This document shows, in pieces, positions 35,984 to 45,693 of a DNA stretch of 64,000 nucleotides. The stretch's first letter is position 1; every line of letters begins with the position of its first letter. The stretch covers positions 744,001-808,000 of the forward strand of contig NZ_CP082839.1 of assembly GCF_019930585.1 (NCBI RefSeq), in the 5' to 3' direction. Both the position numbers and the translations under genes were made by a program. Below the pieces are notes generated by a model. The model was not told where the DNA came from, ran no database searches, and was given only the letters and a program-made list of their open reading frames with translations. The DNA is from Sphingomonas nostoxanthinifaciens. GTDB lineage: Bacteria; Pseudomonadota; Alphaproteobacteria; Sphingomonadales; Sphingomonadaceae.

Positions 35984-36191
35984 TCGACACCTTTGAATAA
36001 TTGTCGGTGCTTGTGCTGACCAAATCGCCGTCCGCCGAGCGGCCCTCCGGCCATCCCACACAATTAGTCAAACAGCGCACAATTTCGGCGTAAGCTTCGC
36101 ATTTATGGCGTGAACCGTAGGCCTGCAATAGTCGAAATCGGCCGACACCCTTAGCAAATCGCGTCCGTCCGTTGCTTTGCAAAGCGAAGCG

Positions 36192-37880
36192 CTATCCGGC
36201 CAGCCGGTCGAGATCGAAATGGGCGTACTCGGGAGCGCTTCGAAAGGCGTTGACCTCGTAAATCCTAAGGAGCCGGGCTCCTTCCTCGTCGTAGCTCATG
36301 TCCCCGGGTAGGCATTCCTCGAAGACCTGGGGTGCCCGTCGCTGCAGCGCGACAAAGTTCCGCTTCGTCCATGCGAGGACCGCTCGATGGAGGGCGCGGT
36401 ATTCCCGCCCGAAGTTGCTGCCTTCGTGGACCTTAAGCCCCATCACATGAAGACAAAAGCCGAGCAGGCGGATGTTCTGATAATTCGGCCATTCCTCGGC
36501 GGTGACGATCTCGTCGTATATTTTCCGTCTGAGTTTGAACTGGACGATGCGCGTTGCGCGGCCATGTTCTCCCAATCCGCCTAGAAGGTGCGTCCAGACG
36601 GTATTGTGCCGGACCGACCAAGCCAGGTCCGAACTCTGCCGGACGGATTCGGCATGCTGGATCAGCTTGAGCATGAGAGACGCCAGATGATCGTAGATCG
36701 TCGTCTCGTAGGGCCGATGCTCCTTGCGGACGCGAAGCCTGAGGTGGTCTGGCGGCCCCTTGGCGTCGAGTATCTTCAGGGCCTCGGCGCAGAAGTCCAC
36801 GGATACCCGGAGCCGCCGGATCGCATCCGATTCCCAGCTTGCCCCGTCGAGGCCGTCGAGCTTGTAGATGTCGTCGGCCGCACCCGCGATTTTGTCGAGG
36901 GCGCGGTAGAGCACGAAGGAATGGTTCCAAAAGTCCTGCTCGACGTAACTCTCGAGAACGATCAGAACGGCTCCCGCGTAGGCGTTCCATTCGGTCTCGG
37001 TCCACCGCCGCATTGATCTGAAGTCGAGGTCGAGCAGGCGACCAATCTCCTCGACCATGCTATAGTCGCCGAACACGGCCTGGCTGAGGGGCTTCATGTA
37101 GCCGAGTAGCCCAGAGGCGTAGCCGTCCTGCTCGTGGTAGAGGAACGAGTCCCGGTTCTCGATGGCCGCCGCCACGACGTTGCGGCCGAACTGTGCAATC
37201 GGGATCCGGTGCTTACGAGTCTTCGACATTTCGTAGAAGACGGCTTGGATGGTGCCGGGCGATGACGCGACGAGCGAGCGGCAGAAGCGCGGGTCGGCGA
37301 TCAGCAGGAGGATGTCATGCGCGAGGCCCTGCCATTCCGGCAGGTCGGCGGGATCGTTCTCCTCGGTCCCGCGGCAATGCTTCGGGGTGTGAACCGCGGC
37401 GATAAGGGACGGGACGGAGCGGATTATCTCGCGCCCGATCGTCGCCATGTCTCCCGGAGACCCGTTGAGGATCATCGCGTAGAGGAAGTCGGCGCATCGC
37501 CTGGCATTGCGACGTCCGAAAACAGGGGGCCGCAGATGCGCGAACCATGCCCAGGTGAGGAAGGCCAGGAGGAACGCCGCGCCGAGGACGGCCTGCCAGG
37601 CCTCCGGGGTCAGCAACCGTCCGTGCGGTACGAGCCACCCGCCGGCGCGCCATAGATCCGTGAGAAGCGTCAGCGACCCGACGCTCGCGACGACCCAGTA
37701 GGTCATCTGGTAGAGAGGGAGGGGCGCGGTCGCGATGCGAAAGCGGTAGCGGATGTCGGTTGTAGTCCAGACAAGAACCATGAGGGCGAGGGCGGCGAGA
37801 AATTCGGAGAAGCCGAAAAACTTGGGCGCGGTAGGATCGAGCGCGACGAAGCAGATTCCGGCGAGGCATCGGGAAGTCAT
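36192..37880 (-). CDS. Membrane-anchored protein with large cytoplasmic domain, unknown
   Basis: 562 aa. Three to four hydrophobic segments in the first 120 residues (FLAALALMVLVWT, YWVVASVGSLTLLTDLW, VLGAAFLLAFLTWAWFA), then about 430 residues of soluble, mainly helical sequence with many Arg, Trp and Asp residues. I recognise no domain. Same strand as the kinase-like gene but 208 bp upstream of it. It may be the membrane part of the neighbouring cassette or an independent gene. The frame looks genuinely coding (normal codon bias, no breaks). Confidence 0.55.
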   Translation of the reverse strand: MTSRCLAGICFVALDPTAPKFFGFSEFLAALALMVLVWTTTDIRYRFRIATAPLPLYQMTYWVVASVGSLTLLTDLWRAGGWLVPHGRLLTPEAWQAVLGAAFLLAFLTWAWFAHLRPPVFGRRNARRCADFLYAMILNGSPGDMATIGREIIRSVPSLIAAVHTPKHCRGTEENDPADLPEWQGLAHDILLLIADPRFCRSLVASSPGTIQAVFYEMSKTRKHRIPIAQFGRNVVAAAIENRDSFLYHEQDGYASGLLGYMKPLSQAVFGDYSMVEEIGRLLDLDFRSMRRWTETEWNAYAGAVLIVLESYVEQDFWNHSFVLYRALDKIAGAADDIYKLDGLDGASWESDAIRRLRVSVDFCAEALKILDAKGPPDHLRLRVRKEHRPYETTIYDHLASLMLKLIQHAESVRQSSDLAWSVRHNTVWTHLLGGLGEHGRATRIVQFKLRRKIYDEIVTAEEWPNYQNIRLLGFCLHVMGLKVHEGSNFGREYRALHRAVLAWTKRNFVALQRRAPQVFEECLPGDMSYDEEGARLLRIYEVNAFRSAPEYAHFDLDRLAG

Positions 37881-38060
37881 AGCCGGTTGCAGCGCGAAGC
37901 CTCCAAAGTGTCAACTGGTGCAGCTAGACGCCCGATCGTGGCCATAGGACTGCGGGTGGCCGCCTTGGGGCCAGCGCAAGCTCAACAAAGGGCAGCTCAC
38001 AGCGGTCACCGCCCGGAAGTTGCTAGTTAGCTAGCGGCCAATCCACGTCAAAGGACTGAA

Positions 38061-38127
38061 GCTGAACAAGCGGCAGAAGTCGGGTAGCGCCGGGCGGCTT
38101 GTGAACGGCGAGTATTGGTCAAAGCGG
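38061..38127 (+). repeat. Diverged intergenic repeat, copy A
   Basis: Starts TGAACAAGCGGCAG, then TCGGG-AGCG and GTGAACGGCGAG-ATTGGTC. Aligns by eye with copies near 45564 and 49006. The rest of 37881-38138 shows no gene. Confidence 0.5.
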
Positions 38128-38138
38128 ATGTTCGCAAG

Positions 38139-38900
38139 TTATAGGAAGGCCTGAGGATGGATGCTGGGCAGTACGCCCAGCTGCGGTCGGGCATACCAGT
38201 AGCCTTGATGATACCTTACACCCAGCTCGCGTAATGCCGATGCTTCCTGAGCATTCTCGATGCCTTCGGCAATGACGAGAGTTTCCAGCTCTTTGCACAT
38301 CCGAACGATCGCGCGGACTATCGCTTGGCGACGGTGATCTTGGTCGATCCCGCGGATCAGCTCCATGTCCAGCTTAATTTCGTCTGGGTGAAATCTTGCA
38401 AACATGTCGAGACCCGAATGTCCCGCACCGAAGTCATCGACGGCTACCGTGAAGCCAATCTGCTTGTAGGTGTCTATGATCGAGGAGACGTGCTCCGGCG
38501 AGCCCATCTGTTCGTTTTCCGTAAATTCAAAGATCAGCCTGTCGATGGGCAAGCTGGCTCTACGCGCTGTCGCCAGCGTCAGCTGGATGCACGCGAGCGG
38601 CGAGTAAACCGCGTTCGGCAGAAAATTGATTGACAGCTTGGCATCGCTTTGCATGAGGCCTGCTTTCATGGCTGTCTCAATCGCCTTGACCCGGCAAGCC
38701 TGATCGAACGCGTAGCGATTGGTCTCGTTCACGCTGGAAAGGATCTCATACGCGCTAGCGCCGTCCACCCCGCGAACTAGCGCCTCATAGGCAAACGCTC
38801 GTCCAGTTTGGACGTCGACGATCGGTTGGAAGGCCATGGCGAATGGAATTTCAAACTCCGCGCCATCGCGGCATTCACTACAAATACGTTCCATTTTCAT
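38139..38900 (-). CDS. Stand-alone EAL-domain protein
   Basis: 253 aa, only an EAL domain. Residues for metal and catalysis are visible: EAL in AYEALVRG, Asn in SINFLP, Glu in FEFTENE, DDFGAGHSG, Lys in IKLDMEL, and AEGIENAQE. It therefore should hydrolyse c-di-GMP. It is most like the EAL parts of BLUF-EAL photoreceptors (NRYAFDQACRVKAIE), but no BLUF domain is present; a CSEC motif near the start could be a redox or metal site. Monocistronic. Confidence 0.87.
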   Translation of the reverse strand: MKMERICSECRDGAEFEIPFAMAFQPIVDVQTGRAFAYEALVRGVDGASAYEILSSVNETNRYAFDQACRVKAIETAMKAGLMQSDAKLSINFLPNAVYSPLACIQLTLATARRASLPIDRLIFEFTENEQMGSPEHVSSIIDTYKQIGFTVAVDDFGAGHSGLDMFARFHPDEIKLDMELIRGIDQDHRRQAIVRAIVRMCKELETLVIAEGIENAQEASALRELGVRYHQGYWYARPQLGVLPSIHPQAFL

Positions 38901-39149
38901 GGCTTACCGATAAAGGGCCGCCCCTAAAAGATAATGAATGAAAGCAGCTAGGCCGAACGGCAGGCTGAGCCAGACTTTTAGGTGGCCCGCCCCGAGCGGT
39001 CGCTCTTTCAACCTGAACGAAGGGATGGAGCTGGGATCTCGGGAGCGCGGTCTGGACGTCCGATTTTGGGTCGAACTGCCAAGGCTGGCCGGGATGCCGT
39101 GGAGCCAAAGATATGAACCGATGGCCAGAGCGACACGTTACCTTCTCCG

Positions 39150-39500
39150 ATGTGTCATGTGCTTGTCATCGAAGACGAATGGCTGCTCGCCGAATATGTC
39201 TCGGACATCGCCGAGCGTGCGGGCGCCACGTCAATCGTCACCGCCGACACGGAAGCGGGTGCCGTGGCGGCTGCCGCAGCTCGCAGGCCCGACATCATCC
39301 TTTCCGACGTGATCCTGCTGACCGGCACCGGTCCTCACGCCGTCCGGACCATCACCGAACGCGCCGGACCGATCCCGGTAATCTTCATCACCGGCACGCC
39401 CGACATCTGCGATCCGTGTGATCCGCCTGGCGTGGTGCTCGGAAAGCCAATCAACGAACGGGCGGTGATCGCCGCCTTTCGCAAGCTGATGCCCGCTTAG
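39150..39500 (+). CDS. Receiver-domain protein
   Basis: 116 aa single REC domain. Acidic pair in VIEDEW, phospho-acceptor Asp in IILSDVILL, Thr in IFITGTP, and Lys in VLGKPI. A CDPCDP insert replaces the usual alpha4-beta5 region. It ends four bases inside the convergent histidine kinase gene. It may be the partner of one of the nearby kinases. Confidence 0.8.
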   Translation: MCHVLVIEDEWLLAEYVSDIAERAGATSIVTADTEAGAVAAAAARRPDIILSDVILLTGTGPHAVRTITERAGPIPVIFITGTPDICDPCDPPGVVLGKPINERAVIAAFRKLMPA

Positions 39501-42118
39501 GCGGCGTCCAGTACCTCGCGTACCTTCGCCGCCAGGTCGTCGATGCCGTAAGGTTTGGCGAGGAAGTTGGTGCCGGCGTCGAGCGTGCCGTTGTGGACGA
39601 TCGCGTTGCGAGTATAGCCGGTGGTGTAGAGAACCTTCAGCCCGGCGATCCGTTCTATCGCAATGTCCGCGAGTTGGCGCCCGGTCATCCCTGGCATGAC
39701 GATGTCTGTGAACAGCAGCGTCGCCCCCTGACCCGCGCCGATCATCCTCAGCGCCTCGTCGCCGTCCGCGGCATGGACGACGGTGTAGCCCAGCTCGCGC
39801 AGTGCCTCGACGGTGAAGTTTCGCAGCCGATCCTCGTCCTCGACCACCATGATGACCTCGGTCGGCGAGCCGCCTTTCGGCTGCGCGACCCGCCGGCGCG
39901 CTTGACCAAGAGCCGGCGCCTCGCCGTAGAGACGAGGAAGGTAGATCTTCACGGTCGTGCCGTGTCCCTCCTCGGAATAGATCTTCACATGGCCACCCGA
40001 CTGGCGGACGAAGCCAAACACTTGGCTAAGGCCAAGGCCGGTGCCCTTGCCGACGCCCTTGGTTGTGAAGAACGGGTCGAACGCCTTTGCCATCACCTCG
40101 GCCGGCATCCCCGACCCGGTATCGGAAACAGCGATCAGCACGAACTGGCCGGGCTTCAACCCCTCCTCCAGCGCGTAATCGTCATCGATATGCGCGTTGC
40201 TAGTATCGATCGTCAGCTCGCCGCCTTCCGGCATGGCGTCGCGCGCGTTGACCGCGAGATTGACGATGACGTTCTCAAGCTCACTGGGGTCAGCTTTGAC
40301 TCTCCAGACGCCGGCCCCCAAAACGGTTTCCAAGCGGACGCGTTCGCCCAGCGTGCGGTCGAGCAGGTCGGTCAATCCGCCCACCATGCGGTTTACGTCC
40401 AAAGGTTCGGGCGCGAGCGGCTGCTGGCGCGAGAAGGCGAGCAGGCGCTGGGTCAGTGCCGCGGCGCGCGTCGCACCGTCCATCGCCGCATCGACATATC
40501 TGGCGACGTCGGTCTCGCCGCGGGCGATCCGGCGCTGCATGAGATTGAGGCCGCCGATGATGATAGCGAGCATATTGTTGAAGTCGTGCGCAATGCCGCC
40601 GGTGAGCTGACCGACGGCCTCCATCTTCTGGAGCTGGCGGACCTGGTTCTCGGCCGCGTTACGGCTGGCGGTTTCGTCGCGCAGTTCCCCCGCCTGCGTC
40701 ACCAGCGCGTCCTCCTGCTGACCGACGCGGGTCTGGAGCCGGATCGTCGCCTCCGCCCGTTCGACGGCCTGCATGGTCAGCTCGGCCACTTCCTTGAACA
40801 GCGTCACGTCGGCTTGCGTCCAGTGACGGACTTCGGCTCCGTGAAGGAAGAAGCCTGCGCTGTAGCGACCTCCAGCCTTCACAGGCAGGCAGATGCCGGA
40901 ACGCGTGCCGACCTCCGCCAACAGCTCCAGCCCGCCCCAGAGATCGCCTTCGCTGTCAGCGAAGGTGAGTATCTCGCCGGTGTCGCGGGAGCGACGAATG
41001 CGCTCGCCGAACCGCAGGGCATCATGCTCGCCGGTGATCGGATCGAGCATACCGTTGGTCCAGCACGGACCGTAGCGCACCCGGTCGTTGCTCAGCAGAC
41101 GATAGAAGCCGCAGCGATCCGCGCCGAGCCGCTGGCCGAGTGACTGCACGGACAAGCGCAGGATGGTGTCGGGCGTCTCCAGCTCGCGCTGGCGCGCGGT
41201 GAGCGCGACGATGAAGTCGCGCTCGTCGCGGCCTGCCTCGGCCGCGTGAACTGCTTCGACGCGCTCCGTGACATCGTAGCTGACGCCGGGGAAGCGGACG
41301 CAGCGGCCGTCCTTGTCATTGATGCACTGCCCCTGCGACGCGACCCAGCGCACCGAGCCGCTGCGCTCCAGGATGCGGTACTCCTCGCGGAACACCTCGC
41401 CCGTGCGCCGAGCATGGGTCAGCGCCGTCGCGACGCGCTCGCGGTCGCTCGGATGGACGTTCGCGAAGAAGTCCTTGAACGCGGCGCCCGCGGCCGTCGT
41501 CGCCGTGCTGATTCCGTAGAGCTGGGCGAACCGCTCGTCAGCCGTCACGCGATCTGTAATCGGGTCCCATTCCCACGAGCCGATGGTGGTGCCAGCGGAA
41601 AGCGCGACCTGAAGCCCTTCATCGGCTGAGATCCGCTCGCGTTCGGCGACGAAGGTGCCGGTGGTCTCGCGGGTAACGCAGATCATGCCGACAATGCGGT
41701 TCTCATCGTCGGTGACGGGCGAGTAGGTGAAGGTCCACCAGCTCTCCTCGCTCACGCCTTCGCGCTGCATGTCGAGCTTCATGTTCGTCATGGTGATGGA
41801 CTCACCCGCAAGTGCGGCATCGACCAGTGGGCCGATATCGTCCCAGATATGCCCCCACACATCGCGAAAGCGTGCGCCGGTCAGGCCTTCGCGAAGCAGG
41901 CTGCCCCAGATCGGGCGATAGGCGTCGTTGAAGAATACCGACAGATCGTCGCCCCAGGCGAGGAACATTGGCGTCGGACAAGCCGCCATCATCGTCAGGA
42001 TAGTCTTGAGGGAGATCGGCCAAGTCGCGGGACTGCCCAGCGGATGAACGGCCCAATCGGTCGCCCGTATCGCCTGTCCCATCTGCGTCTTCGCGATCAG
42101 CGGCCCGATGCCGCCCAT
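39497..42118 (-). CDS. Hybrid histidine kinase PAS-PAS-GAF-HisKA-HATPase-REC
   Basis: 873 aa, cytoplasmic, no membrane segment. PAS-like segments lie at about 30-150 and 175-290, a GAF domain at about 300-450 (RCGFYRLL, GICLPVKAGG), a coiled coil, the H-box GGIAHDFNN (His511), N and G boxes (NLAVNARDAM, DTGSGM, GTGLGLSQVFGFV), and a C-terminal receiver (Asp805 in LFTDIVMPG). The opening MGQAIRATDWAVHPLG is shared with the kinase at 42590. I start at ATG 42118; a GTG at 42193 is in frame. Confidence 0.87.
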   Translation of the reverse strand: MGGIGPLIAKTQMGQAIRATDWAVHPLGSPATWPISLKTILTMMAACPTPMFLAWGDDLSVFFNDAYRPIWGSLLREGLTGARFRDVWGHIWDDIGPLVDAALAGESITMTNMKLDMQREGVSEESWWTFTYSPVTDDENRIVGMICVTRETTGTFVAERERISADEGLQVALSAGTTIGSWEWDPITDRVTADERFAQLYGISTATTAAGAAFKDFFANVHPSDRERVATALTHARRTGEVFREEYRILERSGSVRWVASQGQCINDKDGRCVRFPGVSYDVTERVEAVHAAEAGRDERDFIVALTARQRELETPDTILRLSVQSLGQRLGADRCGFYRLLSNDRVRYGPCWTNGMLDPITGEHDALRFGERIRRSRDTGEILTFADSEGDLWGGLELLAEVGTRSGICLPVKAGGRYSAGFFLHGAEVRHWTQADVTLFKEVAELTMQAVERAEATIRLQTRVGQQEDALVTQAGELRDETASRNAAENQVRQLQKMEAVGQLTGGIAHDFNNMLAIIIGGLNLMQRRIARGETDVARYVDAAMDGATRAAALTQRLLAFSRQQPLAPEPLDVNRMVGGLTDLLDRTLGERVRLETVLGAGVWRVKADPSELENVIVNLAVNARDAMPEGGELTIDTSNAHIDDDYALEEGLKPGQFVLIAVSDTGSGMPAEVMAKAFDPFFTTKGVGKGTGLGLSQVFGFVRQSGGHVKIYSEEGHGTTVKIYLPRLYGEAPALGQARRRVAQPKGGSPTEVIMVVEDEDRLRNFTVEALRELGYTVVHAADGDEALRMIGAGQGATLLFTDIVMPGMTGRQLADIAIERIAGLKVLYTTGYTRNAIVHNGTLDAGTNFLAKPYGIDDLAAKVREVLDAA

Positions 42119-42423
42119 GTTCGTCTCGCCGTCTGCCACTTGTCCCCCGCCCGGTGCGGATATGCTGGTTATGTCGGAAGGTCCGCGACGCACCGGCAGG
42201 GGTCATGGCCTAAGCAACGTGTTGCCTGACTCTTAGCCGATCACACCGCGGGGGTGTAGGGGATTAAGTTAGCGTCACGACTGCAAGCTTCGACATCGCC
42301 CGACCGACGAACTTGCCGGATTACAACGCGCTACCCATTTGCGGAACTGTGGTGGCGCGTTGTGGCATTTGATGCTGAGTTGCCAATCATTGACAGCTTC
42401 ACACGGAACGCGGACAGAAAGGC

Positions 42424-42600
42424 ATGTCCGCCACACCCACCCGAAACGTCGCGCTCACCAGGGAGCTGGATGCCTATATTCAGGCTCAGGTGTCGTCAGG
42501 CAGATACAGCAGCTCAAGCGAAGTCGTCCGCTCGGGATTGCGGCTGTTGATGGAGCGTGACGAAGTCCGTGCGAAGGGCGGCGCCCGTCATGCACGCTGA
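42424..42600 (+). CDS. parD: Short orphan ParD-type antitoxin
   Basis: 58 aa. The ribbon-helix-helix core is intact: NVALTRELDAYIQAQVSSG and YSSSSEVVRSGLRLLMERD. ParD antitoxins usually run to about 80-90 residues, with a C-terminal helix that grips ParE; here the frame stops soon after the core (KGGARHAR). No ParE toxin gene follows. Instead its 3' end overlaps the start of a histidine kinase gene by 11 bases. It may now serve only as a DNA-binding regulator or be a remnant. Confidence 0.65.
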   Translation: MSATPTRNVALTRELDAYIQAQVSSGRYSSSSEVVRSGLRLLMERDEVRAKGGARHAR

Positions 42601-45472
42601 AGGACGTGCCCGAGTGCCGCCAATCATCGGGGGCGGGAAAACAGGCCAACTCGTCCGCGAGACCGACTGGTCGGCTACCAAGTTGGGCGACTATCAGAAC
42701 TGGCCGCAATCGCTGCGGTCGGCGCTGTCGCTCGTGCTCAACACCAAAGGCATCGCAGCGCTGTACTGGGGGCCGGAGCAATGGTTACTCTACAACGACG
42801 CGTACAGCGCTGCGCTCGGCGATCGTCATCCCTGGGCATTCGGCCGCCCGATGCCGGAAGCTTTGCCGGACATCGCCCCAGTGCTCGCGCCGCAGGTCGC
42901 GGAAGTGCTTCGGACGGGCACGGGCTTCGCGATCGAGAACCTGCCCATGATGATGCATCGCTACGGGCAGGATGAGGAAACCTACTGGACCTACGGTTAT
43001 TCGCCTATCCAAGGCGAAGCCGAGGGGTTCGCGGGTGTTCTCCTCCTCGCGACGGAGATGACCCAGCAGCGCAAGGTCGAGGCTGCCTTGCGTGATAGCG
43101 AAGAGGTCGCGCGCGCAGACGCGCAACGGGTGCAGCTCGCGCTGGCTGCCGGTGCCATCATCGGAACATGGAACTGGGACCTCCCAAGCGACCAGTTCAT
43201 TATCGATGAGGCTTTTGCCCAGGCGTTCGGGCTGGACCCGGCGCTTGGCCGTGAGGGCATTTCGCTCGCCCAGATCACGGCAACCGTCCACCCCGACGAT
43301 CAGGCCGGGCTATCGGACGCCATCAATACCGCGATCGAACGCGGCGGCTCTTACGCACATCAATATCGGGTCCGTCGTGCCGACGGCCATTATCACTGGA
43401 TCGAGGCGAACGGTCGGGTCGAACATGGACCTGATGGAACGCCGTTGCGCTTCCCAGGCGTCCTGATGGACGTGGAGGAACGGCGCGAGGCGGCGGAAAG
43501 GCTGGCGGAGAGCCAAGAGCTGCTTCGGCTCGCTGCGGACATCGGCGAGATCGGCGAGTGGCATGTCGATCAGGCGACGGGCGCCATGTTCTGGCCGCCT
43601 CGGGTCAAGGCCATGTTCGGCATCTCGGCGGACGTGCCGGTCACGTTGGAAGACTATTACAACGGTGTCCATCCCGACGATCGGCAGGCGACGCTGGCCG
43701 CCTATGCCGCGGCGAGTGATCCGGATCGCCGCGCGCTCTATGAAATGGACTATCGCACGATCGGCAGGGAGGACGGCCTAATCCGCTGGGTTGCGGCGAG
43801 AGGCCGCGGCTTGTTCGACGCGGAGGGCAATTGTTACCGGGTGCTTGGAACCGCTATCGATATCACCGCGCGCAAGGCCAACGAAATACGCCTTCGCGAA
43901 CTCAACGAGCGCCTGGAGCAGGAAGTCGCGGAGCAGGTCGCCGAGCGCAACCTGTTCGCCACGCTGGTCGAGACGACCGACATCATCATTCTGGCCGCAG
44001 ATTTCGATTTTAATATATTATCCATAAACGAAGCAGCCGCTAACGAGCTCGCGCGCATCTACGGCATACGTCCAAAAGTGGGCGATAATCTACTCAGCCT
44101 TCTTGCCGATCAGCCGGAACATCAGGAACAAGTCCGTGCGGCCTGGAGCCGTGGGCTGTCCGGTGAAGAAACCGTCATCGTCGAGGATTTCGGCGACCCC
44201 GATCATGATCGGCCACATTACGAGATCAGGTTCCGCACCCTTAGAGACACTGCAGGCAAGCCGATCGGCGCCTATCAGTTCGTCACCGACGTGACGGAGC
44301 GGCTCCGCGAGCAGGCGCAGCTTGCGGAAGCACAGGAAGCGTTACGCCAGAGCCAGAAGGTCGAGGCGGTCGGTCAGCTTACCGGTGGCGTCGCGCACGA
44401 CTTCAACAATTTGCTGACGGTGATCCGCGGCTCGCTCGACCTGCTGCGGCGCCCGTCGCTTTCCGACGACAAGCGCGCCCGCTACCTCGATGCCATTTCC
44501 GACACCACGGATCGGGCGACCCGGCTGACCAGCCAGTTGCTGTCTTTTGCGCGCCGGCAGGCACTCAAGGCCGAGACGTTCGATGCCTGCGACAGCATCA
44601 GCAAACTACGCGATATGATCGGTACGCTGAGCGGTTCACGCGTGGCGATCAACCTGGAGATAGGAAGCTTGCCCCTGCTCGTCCGGGCAGATCGGAGCCA
44701 GTTCGACACCGCCATCGTCAACATGGCGGTCAACGCGCGCGATGCCATGGACGGTGAGGGCACGTTGACGATCGCTGTGCAGGAAACGAATGGCATACCG
44801 GCGATCCGCTCGCATGCCGCCATCCCAGGAAAGTTCATCGCCGTGTCGATCACCGATACGGGATCGGGTATCGCGCCCGATTTTGCCGATCGCATCTTCG
44901 AGCCGTTCTACACGACGAAGGGCGTAGGGCATGGCACTGGCTTGGGGCTTAGTCAGGTCCACGGTTTCGCCAAGCAGTCGAGCGGTGAGGTGGTTGTCCG
45001 AAGCGAGCTGGGGGTCGGATCGACCTTCACTCTTTACGTCCCGAAGGCAGCCGACGAAGCGCCGTCGCCGGTGCAGAGCGATGAGGCCATCAAACCGCTT
45101 CCCAAAGGCGCATGCATTCTGATCGTCGAGGACAACGTCGATGTCGGGACTTTTGCTACTCAGGCGCTGCACGAGCTGGGATACAAAACGAAGCTGGCCG
45201 GCGATGCCACGGCCGCGCTCGCCGAGTTGGGACATGACGGCAACGGCTTCGATCTGGTTTTCTCGGATGTCGTAATGCCCGGCATGTCGGGGATCGATCT
45301 CGGCCGGGAAATTCAGCGCCGTCTACCTGGTCTCCCAGTCGTTCTGGCCAGCGGATACAGTGATGTGCTGGCGGAGCAGGACACCCACGAATTCGAACTT
45401 CTGCACAAGCCGTACTCGCTCGATGAGCTGGCAAAGGTGCTCGCGTGCGTGTCCGATAGAGAACGGGCGTAA
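42590..45472 (+). CDS. Hybrid histidine kinase, multi-PAS-HisKA-HATPase-REC
   Basis: 960 aa, soluble. N-terminal module TGQLVRETDWSATKLG / NWPQSLRSALSLVL, PAS domains at about 40-160, 170-290, 300-425 and 450-570, an H-box GGVAHDFNN (His603), N and G boxes ([31 protein letters not shown]), and a receiver (Asp893 in VFSDVVMPG). I place the start at ATG 42590 inside the parD end; GTG 42557 is an alternative. It is divergent from the kinase at 39497 and shares its N-terminal module, so the two look like paralogues. Confidence 0.87.
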   Translation: MHAEGRARVPPIIGGGKTGQLVRETDWSATKLGDYQNWPQSLRSALSLVLNTKGIAALYWGPEQWLLYNDAYSAALGDRHPWAFGRPMPEALPDIAPVLAPQVAEVLRTGTGFAIENLPMMMHRYGQDEETYWTYGYSPIQGEAEGFAGVLLLATEMTQQRKVEAALRDSEEVARADAQRVQLALAAGAIIGTWNWDLPSDQFIIDEAFAQAFGLDPALGREGISLAQITATVHPDDQAGLSDAINTAIERGGSYAHQYRVRRADGHYHWIEANGRVEHGPDGTPLRFPGVLMDVEERREAAERLAESQELLRLAADIGEIGEWHVDQATGAMFWPPRVKAMFGISADVPVTLEDYYNGVHPDDRQATLAAYAAASDPDRRALYEMDYRTIGREDGLIRWVAARGRGLFDAEGNCYRVLGTAIDITARKANEIRLRELNERLEQEVAEQVAERNLFATLVETTDIIILAADFDFNILSINEAAANELARIYGIRPKVGDNLLSLLADQPEHQEQVRAAWSRGLSGEETVIVEDFGDPDHDRPHYEIRFRTLRDTAGKPIGAYQFVTDVTERLREQAQLAEAQEALRQSQKVEAVGQLTGGVAHDFNNLLTVIRGSLDLLRRPSLSDDKRARYLDAISDTTDRATRLTSQLLSFARRQALKAETFDACDSISKLRDMIGTLSGSRVAINLEIGSLPLLVRADRSQFDTAIVNMAVNARDAMDGEGTLTIAVQETNGIPAIRSHAAIPGKFIAVSITDTGSGIAPDFADRIFEPFYTTKGVGHGTGLGLSQVHGFAKQSSGEVVVRSELGVGSTFTLYVPKAADEAPSPVQSDEAIKPLPKGACILIVEDNVDVGTFATQALHELGYKTKLAGDATAALAELGHDGNGFDLVFSDVVMPGMSGIDLGREIQRRLPGLPVVLASGYSDVLAEQDTHEFELLHKPYSLDELAKVLACVSDRERA

Positions 45473-45563
45473 CACCGGGTGCTGCGATTTTTTAACATTA
45501 CTTTTCGCGAAGCCGGCTGGATGATTGAACACACTTGCCGGACCATAATGGCGTACCCGCCAA

Positions 45564-45632
45564 GATGAACAAGCGGCCAATGTTAGGAGGCTTGGGTCAG
45601 GCCAAAAACGACCACAAGTGGGTCAAAATGGA
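45564..45632 (+). repeat. Diverged intergenic repeat, copy B
   Basis: GATGAACAAGCGG then AACGACC and AGTGGGTCAAAATGG. Weaker match to copies A and C. Lies in the 221-bp gap before the GGDEF-EAL gene. Confidence 0.4.
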
Positions 45633-45693
45633 CGAGACACGGTTTAAAGGCGGTCGATAAGCCGCTAGGATAGTGACAGAATAAGACTGTCAA

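Noticed and set aside
24917..38138. Direct repeat of the tRNA 3' end marking an attR
   Set aside because: I looked for copies of the GGGTTCGAGTCC-type sequence downstream and saw none in the window.
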